Assembly: GCA_017428945.1 (NCBI GenBank)
Contig: JAFRPW010000024.1
Location: 1 to 64,000 of the forward strand
DNA from: Bacteroidales bacterium
GTDB taxonomy: Bacteria; Bacteroidota; Bacteroidia; Bacteroidales; UBA932
DNA: 64,000 nt
Direction: 5' to 3'
The notes below the pieces were generated by a model that had not been told where the DNA came from, made no database searches, and was given only the letters and a program-made list of their open reading frames with translations. Every line of letters starts with the position of its first letter. Position 1 is the stretch's first letter. The position numbers and the translations under genes were made by a program. This document shows, piece after piece, positions 36,090-45,207 of this stretch.

Positions 36090-37826
36090 ATGAAAAAGTA
36101 CATCAGCATTATTGCAGTTATGGCTCTCATTGCAGCCGGCTGCGCAAAACAGATTGAGAATAACGTCCCTGAAGAAGAAATCACTCCAGGGGTGGAGATG
36201 GTTGAATACACAATAATGGTTGGCAGGACTTCCGATCCCGCCACAAAGGCAAGGTTTACAAGCGGTGATGATGTCAAGGCCGATTTTGACTGGGAAGTTG
36301 GAGACAAGATTGACGTTTGGGACAGCAATTCCGGATCGTTCAAGACATTTACCTGCAAGGATATACTTATTTCCGGTGACGATGACGCCCGCTTCTCCGC
36401 AACCCTTCCGGCAGGTACATATACCTGGACAACAGCGTATTACCCCAGCGGCGTGGCAACGGATGAGACCCATGTCACATTCCCTGCAGCGTATTCTGAC
36501 CCTACTAAGGTGAAGCCCATCCTGGTAGCCACTTATCCGGCATCCGGAGACATGTATTTCAAGCATCTTGCTGCTTATGTGTATTTCACCGTGAAGAACT
36601 GCCCGCATGTAGCCAACAAGATTGTCTTTTCTTCAGATCAGGTGATAGCCGGAACTTATGAGGTAAATGCCACCACGCAGGCGCTCTCCGACGCTGCAAG
36701 TACTTCAAACTCTGTTGAAATCACGTACCCGGAGTATGATAATTATGCTTTCACTCTTCCCATCGTCCCCGGAAACGAGCACACCTTCTCCGTTGCCGTG
36801 AAGGATGCCACAAATACATATTTCCAGGTTGATGGTACGGCCGATTATAACCTTCCCCGCAGGACCGTCATCAACATGGCGGAGCTTGAAATCAAGCCTG
36901 ATGTGATGCTTATCTGTGACTGGGCCCCTGGCGGAGAGATAGCGATGAACCAGGAGTCGGGATCGTATTACGCTCTGCCTAATGAGATACTTACAACCGA
37001 TAATCATACCATGAAATTCCGCGTAGATTATCCCACAGGCGTTTCGGTGAATTATGGCCGTACGGAAGCAGGAATAAAAGACTTGTCCGGAATGATGGCT
37101 GCCGGAGCTACGAATTCCGTTATTCTTGAGGATAAGGGCATGTACTACATACAGTTCGACTTCGCATGCGGCTTCTACTGGTGCGGCTGGTCCAACCCCT
37201 ATTACATCAATTACAATGACGATGATTTCGCCCTTGACGGCAACAGGGGAATGGTCCATATCTGCGGCAACTATTACGGATGGGAAGGAGATCCCTTTAC
37301 TAATACAAAGGTAAGGGTTTACGACTTGGACGGCGTTTACAAGACGGATCCCATTACAGTGACTCCGAACGTTCAGAATGCGGTCTTGGTGAATATCGAT
37401 GACCCCGATTGGAGTTACGTAATCAATGACAATCCAGAGTATCCGCTTCCCATGCACAATTCTAATCGTGTCAACAATATCGCCCTGGCCACCGGAACGG
37501 CAGAACTTGCAGATACTGATTACTATGAGTGGGGCGATGAATTAAGGGATCCCTGGTGGGGACCTGTCGCAGGTTTCACAAATTACGATCTCACTATCAC
37601 TGAACCCACGCAAATCAGATTGAAGGAAGTGTATTTTACTGCAGGTTCCCCTGAAGTCTGGCATTATGAGTACTATGGACTTTCTACATCCGGAGTAACC
37701 CTTGGCGACGGCGACGTCCGTGAACTGGTTCTCCACGGCAATCCCTTCACCATTACTACTGCCGGCACGTACAACATCTACTATCACTACCTGCTCCACA
37801 AAGTGTTCATCGTAAAGAAACTGTAA
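36090..37826 (+). CDS. Fimbrillin-like (Mfa-like) lipoprotein
   Basis: A 578-aa exported lipoprotein. The signal peptide ends in LIAAGC, giving lipidation at Cys18. The N-terminal half has the beta-rich pattern of the Mfa/fimbrillin superfamily: VKADFDWEVGDKIDVWDSNSG, an AYYPSG turn, FKHLAAYVYFTVKN, and a NMAELEIKP end. The second half repeats short beta segments and is rich in Tyr, Trp and Asp (FACGFYWCGWSNPYYINYNDDDF), suggesting a surface carbohydrate- or protein-binding module. It is 4 nt before the next lipoprotein gene. A structural or tip subunit is possible; no usher-like or anchor genes are nearby. Confidence 0.65.
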   Translation: MKKYISIIAVMALIAAGCAKQIENNVPEEEITPGVEMVEYTIMVGRTSDPATKARFTSGDDVKADFDWEVGDKIDVWDSNSGSFKTFTCKDILISGDDDARFSATLPAGTYTWTTAYYPSGVATDETHVTFPAAYSDPTKVKPILVATYPASGDMYFKHLAAYVYFTVKNCPHVANKIVFSSDQVIAGTYEVNATTQALSDAASTSNSVEITYPEYDNYAFTLPIVPGNEHTFSVAVKDATNTYFQVDGTADYNLPRRTVINMAELEIKPDVMLICDWAPGGEIAMNQESGSYYALPNEILTTDNHTMKFRVDYPTGVSVNYGRTEAGIKDLSGMMAAGATNSVILEDKGMYYIQFDFACGFYWCGWSNPYYINYNDDDFALDGNRGMVHICGNYYGWEGDPFTNTKVRVYDLDGVYKTDPITVTPNVQNAVLVNIDDPDWSYVINDNPEYPLPMHNSNRVNNIALATGTAELADTDYYEWGDELRDPWWGPVAGFTNYDLTITEPTQIRLKEVYFTAGSPEVWHYEYYGLSTSGVTLGDGDVRELVLHGNPFTITTAGTYNIYYHYLLHKVFIVKKL

Positions 37827-37830
37827 ATAA

Positions 37831-40086
37831 ATGAAAATCAGAAGAATACTTGTCCTTGCCCTGGCGGCCATGGTGGCCGCCACGGCATGTCAGGAGGAGA
37901 ATCCTGAGCAGCAGGGGAATAATAACGGTACCGAGCAGGGAGGAAACGGCAATGGGAATGGGAACGGGACCAGTGAGAATACGTTGCCGCACGTGGACAA
38001 CAGCGGGCAGGACCTTATCTTTACGGAGGTAGACCCTGCCTTGTATAAGTACCCGCAGGCGGGGGATACCATGAACCCTAACCTAATCGTCCCGGACTAT
38101 GGGAAGATGACGCTGGAGGCCATTGACACGGCGGCCCATACCGCTACGCTGAAGTTCGCGGGGGAGGTGCCTACGTTCTATAAGGGCTGTATCATCGTCC
38201 CGGTGAAGGACGATAATGCCTACCCCATGTTCGTCCTATCGGCCAAGACCTCCGGGAATACGGTGCAGCTGGAGTGGAGGGCGGCAGCCATCGGCGAGAT
38301 GTTCTTCAATACCACTGTGGGAACGGGCGCTCCCCAGACGAAGGGTGATGACGGGAAGGAACCGGTAGATTTAGTATCGATGATCCTGGACCATGTGGAC
38401 CACGGTTTCTTCTTCAATTTCAAGGGGATTACGCTGAACCTGATGGCGGAAGTAGAGGCGGTGATTGGAAGTCCTGTCGCGCCGGATGGCATGAGTATCA
38501 ACTCTCCGCTGAAGAGCATGAAGGTTATAATGGAAGGCACGGCAAAAACGGGGGCCAAGTGGGGGCTGGAGCCATCGGCAGGGAAGAGCATTAACTACAA
38601 AAAGATGCTGAAGGAAAGCGCCATAAGCAAGATGATAGTTTTCTGGGTTTACGGCATTCCTATCCCCGTGAATATTGAGATGGACCTTGTGGCCCAGGTT
38701 GACTTCCTTCTTAAAGTTGGCGTAGTGAAGTACTCCCAGGAGGCTGACTATACCGCAACAATCAGAATGGGCGGCACAATGAACTTTGAGACAGGCGTTT
38801 ACACTCCGGCCAACTCTTTTACCAGCAAACTCACCAAGGGAGATCCCCAGGTGGAATGGTCCACTGATGTGGAGGCTTCGCTGGAGGCAAGCATTTATCC
38901 TAGCATCAGGACATACCTGTGCGCGCTGGATTACGTGGGCCTGCAGCTGGATCTGAAGCCGCTGGTAGGCAAGGTGGATTTCAAAGCACAGTACAAGAAT
39001 GGCAATTTCTTCCATTCTTTTGATACCAGCATCAGGACCGATGTGACGTTCAATGCCTATGTTAGGAATCCCAAAACCAGGAAGATGACATATCTTCTGG
39101 ACGATAAGCCGGATTTCTCCAAGACCTGGGTAACATGGAGCCATCCCAAGAAGCTCACAAATGCCGATGCCGGCAAGAAGATAAACGGATCATTCAACCG
39201 CGGCGGCAAGATCCAGGCTCAGGTCCGGGACCAGAACTGGGACGGGGAACTGGTGGCGCCGGTATCGTCACAACAGACGTGCGTGGAGGTGGAGCCTTTC
39301 GGCAGCCTGCCGGACCCTCAGAGCGTGCCGGATTATTACCAGAACTGGAGCGTGGATCCGCCGTCCAATGGCAGCATGGCGCCGTATATGAAAGTGGGAC
39401 GCCCGCGCACGGAAACGGGCTGGTTCTCCTACGGCAAGACGTATCAGGTACTGGACGATGAAGGTAACGTTGAGCTTGATCTTAAGTCTGAGGTCCCGGC
39501 CGGTCAGGGCTTCAAGTACGTGGTGAGGCTCCTGGACGGCAATCTCAATGTGATTGAGGAGTTTACGCAGGAGATAGAGCTTGCCGTGAAGGACTATAGC
39601 ATAACCCAGAAGATAACCGCCGAGGACGGATCCCTGGAGCCGCACTGCGTGGTGTCGGACTACGGTTTGAACTTGGTGGAGGACACTGATCTTGGTGAAG
39701 GTGTGAAGGGTCACGTGGAGTTCCATGGCGGTGCTATAAGCGGTTACATGAGTATTCCCGGTTTTGGTGACATGCCCGTACAGGCGTTCTTCGGCTCAGG
39801 TACCTGGCTTATCAGAAATCACCCCGTGGGCCCGGACGGCGGCCTGTTCACCACCGCCGAGGGCAACGACTTCGTCTGGTGGGCCCACGAAAAAGGCCTT
39901 GCCGTGAGCACCTACGGCAGCCACTACTCCCTGATAGACTACCACGGCCTCCCTTGCACCAAGATGGTGGGCACTGACATAACCCTCATCTACTTCCAGA
40001 ACATCCTCCTGTACTTGCATAGCGATGAGGGCGTTACGGTGAACACCCTCAAGCTGGAGGGTGTTGACGGCTGGTATTATCAGTAG
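37831..40086 (+). CDS. Large surface lipoprotein of unknown function
   Basis: A 751-aa protein with a lipoprotein signal (VAATAC, Cys20) followed immediately by QEE, which fits the acidic lipoprotein export signal used in Bacteroidetes for surface display. A low-complexity Asn/Gly linker (about 28-47) separates the anchor from a mostly beta folded region. I recognise no domain. It is co-oriented with, and 4 nt from, the fimbrillin-like gene, so the two probably work together on the cell surface. Confidence 0.6.
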   Translation: MKIRRILVLALAAMVAATACQEENPEQQGNNNGTEQGGNGNGNGNGTSENTLPHVDNSGQDLIFTEVDPALYKYPQAGDTMNPNLIVPDYGKMTLEAIDTAAHTATLKFAGEVPTFYKGCIIVPVKDDNAYPMFVLSAKTSGNTVQLEWRAAAIGEMFFNTTVGTGAPQTKGDDGKEPVDLVSMILDHVDHGFFFNFKGITLNLMAEVEAVIGSPVAPDGMSINSPLKSMKVIMEGTAKTGAKWGLEPSAGKSINYKKMLKESAISKMIVFWVYGIPIPVNIEMDLVAQVDFLLKVGVVKYSQEADYTATIRMGGTMNFETGVYTPANSFTSKLTKGDPQVEWSTDVEASLEASIYPSIRTYLCALDYVGLQLDLKPLVGKVDFKAQYKNGNFFHSFDTSIRTDVTFNAYVRNPKTRKMTYLLDDKPDFSKTWVTWSHPKKLTNADAGKKINGSFNRGGKIQAQVRDQNWDGELVAPVSSQQTCVEVEPFGSLPDPQSVPDYYQNWSVDPPSNGSMAPYMKVGRPRTETGWFSYGKTYQVLDDEGNVELDLKSEVPAGQGFKYVVRLLDGNLNVIEEFTQEIELAVKDYSITQKITAEDGSLEPHCVVSDYGLNLVEDTDLGEGVKGHVEFHGGAISGYMSIPGFGDMPVQAFFGSGTWLIRNHPVGPDGGLFTTAEGNDFVWWAHEKGLAVSTYGSHYSLIDYHGLPCTKMVGTDITLIYFQNILLYLHSDEGVTVNTLKLEGVDGWYYQ

Positions 40087-40091
40087 TTAAA

Positions 40092-40117
40092 GATTCCGGG
40101 TCGGGGCCCGGAATGAC
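40092..40117. repeat. Family C palindrome after the lipoprotein gene
   Basis: 26 bp: GATTCCGGGTCGG followed by GGCCCGGAATGAC, 5 nt after the stop codon. Confidence 0.85.
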
Positions 40118-40150
40118 AGAATTGGTACATCAACCGCAGTAAGGACTTTT

Positions 40151-40181
40151 TTTGTATTGTTGTTGTAAATGGTTATCTTTG
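40151..40181 (+). promoter_or_regulatory. Promoter of the secreted VDK-repeat protein gene
   Basis: TTTG at 40151-40154, a 19-nt spacer, and TATCTTTG at 40174-40181: a near-ideal Bacteroidetes promoter 20 nt before the start at 40202. Confidence 0.75.
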
Positions 40182-40201
40182 ACAGAACTTAAGGAGTGAC
40201 T

Positions 40202-41290
40202 ATGAAGAAACTGTTGATAACATTGGCGGCGCTGGTGCTGGTGTGCACCGGTGCGGCAGCGCAGGGAAACCTGCTCAAGGGCCTTGGCCAGAAAGCCCTT
40301 AACAAGGTTGAAAACGCCGCCCAGAAGAAAGTGGATAAAAAGGTGGACCAGACGGTTGACAAGGCGGTTGACAAAGCCATGGAAAGCATCTTCGGCAAAA
40401 AGCCGGAAACGCCTCAGCAGCAGGAGCCTGTGACGGCCACCGCTTATGACGAGGAACCCTCCTACACCTTTGCCGGAGGCCTGATGTACGAGGACCGCGA
40501 CATCGATAATTTTGCGGAGGCGAAGGAGGAGGCGACTGTTCCCATTTACACCTACCAGGACCTGGTGAAATATCGTCCAGAATGGCCCAAGGCGGCAGAT
40601 CTTGCCAACCGTGCCGCATTTGAAAAGTATGCGGAGAAGGTGCAGGATTACTCCCTGAGCGCAGCGGCTCTCCTTACCGCCAACATGAGCATGAAAGCCA
40701 TGATGGCGCTGGGGCAGGACAACACCGTTGACAAGACCGTCCAGTCTCCCAAGGCCCAGGCCATTGCCGATGAACTCAACAAGATTATGGAAGAGCGTAA
40801 CGGCAAGGTCCAGACCCAGAGCAGGTCCATGGCCGATGGCCTCCGCGCAGCCCTCGCCGGCAAGAGCGTACCCAACGCCAACTCCATTAGCGGCGCCATG
40901 CAAAGCCTCAGGGACCAGATTGTTGCCGATTGGCCCAAATCCGCTGAGTGCAAGAAGGTTAACTCAATTGAGGAAAGCGGCAAGGCTAAAGCCGTCCGCG
41001 TGAAAGAGGAGAGCGCCGTCATCGACACCTGGAACAAGGCCCAGCTGGAGAAGTGGGTGGCTGCTCTGCAGCAGTGGGAAAAGGACAACTGCGCTTACGT
41101 ATCGCGCGTTGTAGAGCTGGACGCCCAGCTGGAAGCCCTCCCTGAGAAGGAGAAGAAGTCTGCGGAGTACAAGATTGCCAAGAACCACGCCAATGGTCTG
41201 CAGACCATGCTGATTCAGTGGGCGATGGTGCCTAGTGAGATCTTTAAGTGCCCGTATGTGGAGTATCCTCATTTGGAGGAAGACTACTAG
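40202..41290 (+). CDS. Secreted alpha-helical protein of unknown function with VDK repeats
   Basis: A 362-aa exported protein. The signal peptide is MKKLLITLAALVLVCTGAAA. Residues about 30-60 hold four-residue repeats (KVDKKVDQTVDKAVDKAM) predicted to be helical, and the rest is helix-rich and charged (EKWVAALQQWEKDN, VVELDAQLEALPEKEKKS). No enzymatic motif is recognised. The ATG at 40202 is preferred to the GTG at 40196, because it begins the signal peptide directly. It has a strong promoter. Confidence 0.6.
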   Translation: MKKLLITLAALVLVCTGAAAQGNLLKGLGQKALNKVENAAQKKVDKKVDQTVDKAVDKAMESIFGKKPETPQQQEPVTATAYDEEPSYTFAGGLMYEDRDIDNFAEAKEEATVPIYTYQDLVKYRPEWPKAADLANRAAFEKYAEKVQDYSLSAAALLTANMSMKAMMALGQDNTVDKTVQSPKAQAIADELNKIMEERNGKVQTQSRSMADGLRAALAGKSVPNANSISGAMQSLRDQIVADWPKSAECKKVNSIEESGKAKAVRVKEESAVIDTWNKAQLEKWVAALQQWEKDNCAYVSRVVELDAQLEALPEKEKKSAEYKIAKNHANGLQTMLIQWAMVPSEIFKCPYVEYPHLEEDY

Positions 41291-41305
41291 GATATAGACC
41301 TACTT

Positions 41306-41333
41306 ATCCACCAAAAACGCCAAATCCGTGGAT
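41306..41333. repeat. Family A single unit
   Basis: A 28-bp copy with ATCCAC (41306-41311) and GTGGAT (41328-41333) arms and a 16-nt loop. It carries only the outer-arm variants seen at the ends of the two 130-bp arrays. Confidence 0.75.
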
Positions 41334-41335
41334 GA

Positions 41336-41360
41336 GATCCCCGATCAGGTCGGGGATGAC
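41336..41360. repeat. Family C palindrome beside the family A unit
   Basis: 25 bp: GATCCCCGATCA followed by GGTCGGGGATGAC, 2 nt after the family A unit. Confidence 0.8.
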
Positions 41361-41411
41361 GAAGAAGGGACCGGAATGACTTTCACACTTGTATAATTGA
41401 ATAATTATCAT

Positions 41412-41453
41412 TATCTTTGCGCGCTTTTTCCCTGAAGGCGCGCATTTGCGTGC
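41412..41453 (+). promoter_or_regulatory. rpsA promoter and leader hairpin
   Basis: TATCTTTG at 41412-41419 is followed by an 80-nt leader. GCGCGC (41438-41443) and GCGTGC (41448-41453) form a hairpin with an ATTT loop. A second inverted repeat, TGCGCGC/GCGCGCA (41418-41424/41438-41444), spans the -7 element. Autogenous control of S1 through its leader is known in Gammaproteobacteria; whether it applies here is unknown. Confidence 0.5.
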
Positions 41454-41508
41454 GTGAAGGAAAGCTCAAGAAATAATGTTAAACTACTAGTTACTAAAAA
41501 GTTAAACT

Positions 41509-43287
41509 ATGTCAGAAGAAATTAAGAAAGCACTCAACGCATCCGTTGCTCCCGAGGAATTCGACTGGGACGCATTTGAGAACGAAGGCGTAGAGAAAGG
41601 CTCAAAGGAAGAAACCCTCAAGGCTTACGAGCAGACCCTCTCCAAGGTCACTGAGAACGAGGTCGTTGAAGGTGTCGTCACCTCCATCAACAAGCGTGAG
41701 GTGGTAGTTAACATCGGCGCCAAGAGCGAAGGTGTCATCTCCGCCCCCGAGTTCCGTTACAACCCTGACCTCAAGGTCGGCGACAAGGTGGAAGTTCTTG
41801 TAGAGAGCGCAGAGGACCGCAAGGGCCAGCTCATCATCTCCCACAAGAAAGCCCGCCAGCTCAAGTCCTGGGATATGGTAAACGCCGCCTACGAAAGCGG
41901 TGAAGTTGTCAAGGGTTATGTCAAGACCCGCACCAAGGGCGGCATGATCGTTGACGTATTTGGAATCGAGGCCTTCCTGCCCGGTTCCCAGATAGACATC
42001 AAGCCCATCCGTGACTATGACGTATTCGTAGACACCACCATGGACTTCAAGATTGTCAAGATCAATCAGGAATTCAAGAACGTCGTCGTCTCCCACAAGG
42101 CTCTCCTCGAGGCAGAGCAGGAAGTCAAGAGGGCAGAACTCATCTCCAAGCTGGAGAAGGGCCAGGTCCTGGAAGGCGTAGTCAAGAACATCACCAACTA
42201 CGGCGTGTTCGTAGACCTCGGCGGCGTAGACGGTCTCATCCACATCACAGACCTCAGCTGGGGCCGCATCTCCCATCCGGAAGAAGTCGTCGCCCTTGAT
42301 CAGAAGATCAACGTCGTTGTCCTCGACTTCAACGAGCAGCAGAAGCGCATCGCCCTTGGTCTCAAGCAGCTCACTCCTCATCCCTGGGAGGCTCTCTCCG
42401 CAGACCTCAAGGTGGGTGACACCGTTAAGGGTAAGGTAGTTGCCGTTGCAGACTACGGCGCATTCGTAGAGGTAGAGCCCGGCGTAGAAGGCCTGGTGCA
42501 CGTGAGCGAAATGAGCTGGAGCCCCCGTCTCCACAGCGCTCAGGAATTCCTCAAGATGGGTGACGAGGTTGAGGCTCAGATCCTCACCCTTGACCGTGAG
42601 GCCCGCAAGATGTCACTCGGCATCAAGCAGCTCACCGTCAACCCTTGGGACAGCATCCGCGAGAAGTATCCCGTCGGCAGCCAGCACAAGGCTACCGTCC
42701 GCAACATCACCAACTTCGGTGTGTTTGCAGAGCTCGAGGACGGCGTAGAAGGTCTCATCCACATCTCCGACCTCTCCTGGAACAAGATCAAGCATCCTTC
42801 AGAGATGGTTCAGAGCGGTGATGTGATCGACGTAGTCATCCTTGACTTCGACGAGAACAGCCACAAGCTCTCCCTTGGCCACAAGCAGCTCACTCCCAAC
42901 CCTTGGGACGAGATCGAGGCCAAGTACCCTGTAGGTACCGTGGTTGACGCCACCGTCACCGCTGCCAACGACAAGAACGTGACCGTGAACTTCGCAGACG
43001 GCACCGAGGCTACCGCCTTCGTCCGCGAGATGGTCAAGGAAGACGGCAAGCCCGCAGTTGCAGGCGAGACCCTCCCTGTAAAGGTCATCGACCTCCGTCG
43101 CAGCACCCGCAGCATCCGCGTTTCCCACCTCCGCACCTATCAGGAGGCAAAGGTGGCCCGCGAGACCGCTGAGGTAGAGAGCGCCAAGAAGGCTATCAAG
43201 AAGGTTCAGACCTCCGTGGAGAAGACCACCCTCGGTGACATCTCCGCTCTTGCTGCCCTCAAGGACAAACTCGCAAAGGGTGAGTAA
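41509..43287 (+). CDS. rpsA: 30S ribosomal protein S1
   Basis: A 592-aa protein with six S1 RNA-binding repeats. Clear ones carry GxVxxxxxxGxxVxxxxGxxGLxHxSxxS patterns, for example VKNITNYGVFVDLGGVDGLIHITDLSWGRISHPEEV and VRNITNFGVFAELEDGVEGLIHISDLSWNKIKHPSEM. It recruits mRNA to the ribosome, a role that matters more in a lineage with few Shine-Dalgarno sequences. Its stop overlaps the GTG start of RNase Z. Confidence 0.97.
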   Translation: MSEEIKKALNASVAPEEFDWDAFENEGVEKGSKEETLKAYEQTLSKVTENEVVEGVVTSINKREVVVNIGAKSEGVISAPEFRYNPDLKVGDKVEVLVESAEDRKGQLIISHKKARQLKSWDMVNAAYESGEVVKGYVKTRTKGGMIVDVFGIEAFLPGSQIDIKPIRDYDVFVDTTMDFKIVKINQEFKNVVVSHKALLEAEQEVKRAELISKLEKGQVLEGVVKNITNYGVFVDLGGVDGLIHITDLSWGRISHPEEVVALDQKINVVVLDFNEQQKRIALGLKQLTPHPWEALSADLKVGDTVKGKVVAVADYGAFVEVEPGVEGLVHVSEMSWSPRLHSAQEFLKMGDEVEAQILTLDREARKMSLGIKQLTVNPWDSIREKYPVGSQHKATVRNITNFGVFAELEDGVEGLIHISDLSWNKIKHPSEMVQSGDVIDVVILDFDENSHKLSLGHKQLTPNPWDEIEAKYPVGTVVDATVTAANDKNVTVNFADGTEATAFVREMVKEDGKPAVAGETLPVKVIDLRRSTRSIRVSHLRTYQEAKVARETAEVESAKKAIKKVQTSVEKTTLGDISALAALKDKLAKGE

Positions 43288-44206
43288 TACGCCCAGCATC
43301 TTCAAGGTCACCATGCTTGGCACGGCTTCGGCCATGCCGGTACGGGACCGGACCCAAAGCGCCCAGGCACTTCAAGTGCATGGGCGCTTGTTCCTTATAG
43401 ACTGCGGCGAGGGGACGCAGTACAAGATGGTGCAGTACCGTGTGCCCATGATGAAACTGGACTCGGTCTTTATATCCCACATCCACGGGGACCACGTGTT
43501 CGGCATCTTCGGCCTTTTGTCCACACTGGGCATGAAAGGCCGCACCATACCCCTCAATATCTTTGCGCCGGCAAATTTCGGCCCCATCCTGAAGTTCTTC
43601 CTGAGCTACTACGGTGAAGGCATTTCCTTCGAGATCCGCTTCACGCCCCTGAAGATGAAGGCCCCGGAGACCATCCTGGAAACAAAGGCCACGGAGGTTC
43701 TGGCTTTCCCCCTGAACCACGGGATAGAGACCTTCGGCTTCCTGTTCCGGGAAAAGGAGCCCCTCTATAATATAAGGAAAGAGTGCATCGCGGAGTACGG
43801 CCTCACGCTCACCGAAATCGGCACCCTCAAAAGGGGAGAGGACGTGGAGAGGGCCGATGGCTCCGTGATCCCCCTTGCCGCAGCGGCCTACAAGCCTTAC
43901 GAGCCCCGGAGCTACGCCTACTGCTCTGACACTGCCCCTTTCCAGGAGGAAAGCGCCTGGCTCAAGGGGACGACGGTCATTTATCACGAGGCCACATACC
44001 CGGACGAGTTTGCCCCGGAAGGGGAGAAGAGGGGGCATTCCACCGCCCGTCAGGCAGCGCAGGTGGCCCTGGATGCGGGAGCGGAGAGGCTTATCATCGG
44101 CCATTATACTTCCCGCAACGTGGCGGAGGAGGTCTTCATTCGGGAAAGCCGTGAAATATTCCCCCGGACTTTTGCCTCAAGCGACGGGGATTGCTACGAT
44201 ATTTGA
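43280..44206 (+). CDS. rnz: Ribonuclease Z
   Basis: A 308-aa metallo-beta-lactamase-fold enzyme that trims tRNA 3' trailers. The zinc motif is HIHGDH at 67-72, with further ligands in FPLNHG, YCSDT and LIIGHYTSR. The start was set at the GTG at 43280, overlapping the rpsA stop, because the upstream in-frame start at 43235 lies inside rpsA. Trimming is relevant because the window's tRNA lacks an encoded CCA. Confidence 0.93.
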   Translation: MSNTPSIFKVTMLGTASAMPVRDRTQSAQALQVHGRLFLIDCGEGTQYKMVQYRVPMMKLDSVFISHIHGDHVFGIFGLLSTLGMKGRTIPLNIFAPANFGPILKFFLSYYGEGISFEIRFTPLKMKAPETILETKATEVLAFPLNHGIETFGFLFREKEPLYNIRKECIAEYGLTLTEIGTLKRGEDVERADGSVIPLAAAAYKPYEPRSYAYCSDTAPFQEESAWLKGTTVIYHEATYPDEFAPEGEKRGHSTARQAAQVALDAGAERLIIGHYTSRNVAEEVFIRESREIFPRTFASSDGDCYDI

Positions 44207-44217
44207 AAAATTCTTTA

Positions 44218-44225
44218 TAACTTTG
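44218..44225 (+). promoter_or_regulatory. -7 element of the glucosaminidase gene
   Basis: TAACTTTG, 7 nt before the ATG at 44233. A well-spaced -33 TTG is not evident. Confidence 0.45.
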
Positions 44226-44232
44226 TTGGGTT

Positions 44233-45204
44233 ATGAGGAAGGCACTAATCATATTGGCATCGGCGCTGGTGGCAGCGGCCATCGGCGCGGACGCCCAGAA
44301 ATCTACGGGAAACTCCCCCCAGGAAAAGTACATCTACACGTACTCGGACATTGCCGTGGCAGAGATGCAGCGCACCGGCGTTCCGGCCAGCATCACCCTT
44401 GCCCAGGGCATCATAGAGTCCGGTTCCGGCCTGTCCACCCTGGCGGTGAACGGCAACAACCACTTTGGTATCAAGTGCCACAACAACTGGAAGGGCGGCA
44501 CCATGAAAATGGACGATGACCGCAAGGACGAGTGCTTCCGCACCTACGACTCCCCGGAGCAGAGCTTCCGTGACCACTCGGACTTCCTCCGCTACCGTGA
44601 CCGCTACAAATTCCTCTTCGACCTTGACCGCCGGGACTACAAAGGCTGGGCATTCGGCCTCAAGCAGGCCGGTTACGCCACGGACCCTTCCTACGCCAAC
44701 AAACTCATCCGCTGCATAGAGCAGTACGACCTCTCCCGCTTCGACTTCCTCACAAACGAGGAACTGGCCGCCATGCCGGAGTCTCCTACCAAGCTGGAGG
44801 AGCCCGTCGCAGTGCGCTCGGGCAGTTTTGCCCCCGTTCAGGAAGAGTTCCGCTTCTCCCTGAGCCGTGTAATGTATTCCCTTAACGATGTTGCGTTTGT
44901 ATACGCCCAGGAAGGGGAAACCTATAAGTCAATAGCCAAAGACCATCATCTGTTCCTCTTCGAGATCCTCCGTTACAACGAGGTCAAGAAAGGCGCGGAG
45001 CTGGAACCCGGCCAGGTAGTGTATCTGGAGTCAAAGAAACGCAAGGCTCCCGCAGGTCTGGAAATGTACATAGTATCCAGGGACGGGGAGAACCTCCACG
45101 ACATCTGTCAGCGTTTTGCCGTGAAGGAAAGCGCCATAAGGATGCTTAACAGGCTTGATGCAGAGCCCATGCTCTACGAAGGAGACATACTGAAACTGCG
45201 CTAA
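44233..45204 (+). CDS. Glucosaminidase (GH73-like) with C-terminal LysM domains
   Basis: A 323-aa secreted peptidoglycan hydrolase. Signal peptide at 1-21 (ALIILASALVAAAIGADA). The catalytic domain resembles FlgJ/GH73: ITLAQGIIESGSGLSTLAVNGNNHFGIKCHNNW carries the catalytic Glu in IIESG, and FRTYDSPEQSFRDHSDFL follows. Two LysM-like modules lie in the last third (YAQEGETYKSIAKDHHLFLFEILRYNE and YIVSRDGENLHDICQRFAVKESAIRMLN). It probably cleaves GlcNAc-MurNAc bonds in growth or division. It is followed within 4 nt by mltG, so the two may act together on the cell wall. Confidence 0.88.
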   Translation: MRKALIILASALVAAAIGADAQKSTGNSPQEKYIYTYSDIAVAEMQRTGVPASITLAQGIIESGSGLSTLAVNGNNHFGIKCHNNWKGGTMKMDDDRKDECFRTYDSPEQSFRDHSDFLRYRDRYKFLFDLDRRDYKGWAFGLKQAGYATDPSYANKLIRCIEQYDLSRFDFLTNEELAAMPESPTKLEEPVAVRSGSFAPVQEEFRFSLSRVMYSLNDVAFVYAQEGETYKSIAKDHHLFLFEILRYNEVKKGAELEPGQVVYLESKKRKAPAGLEMYIVSRDGENLHDICQRFAVKESAIRMLNRLDAEPMLYEGDILKLR

Positions 45205-45207
45205 GGA

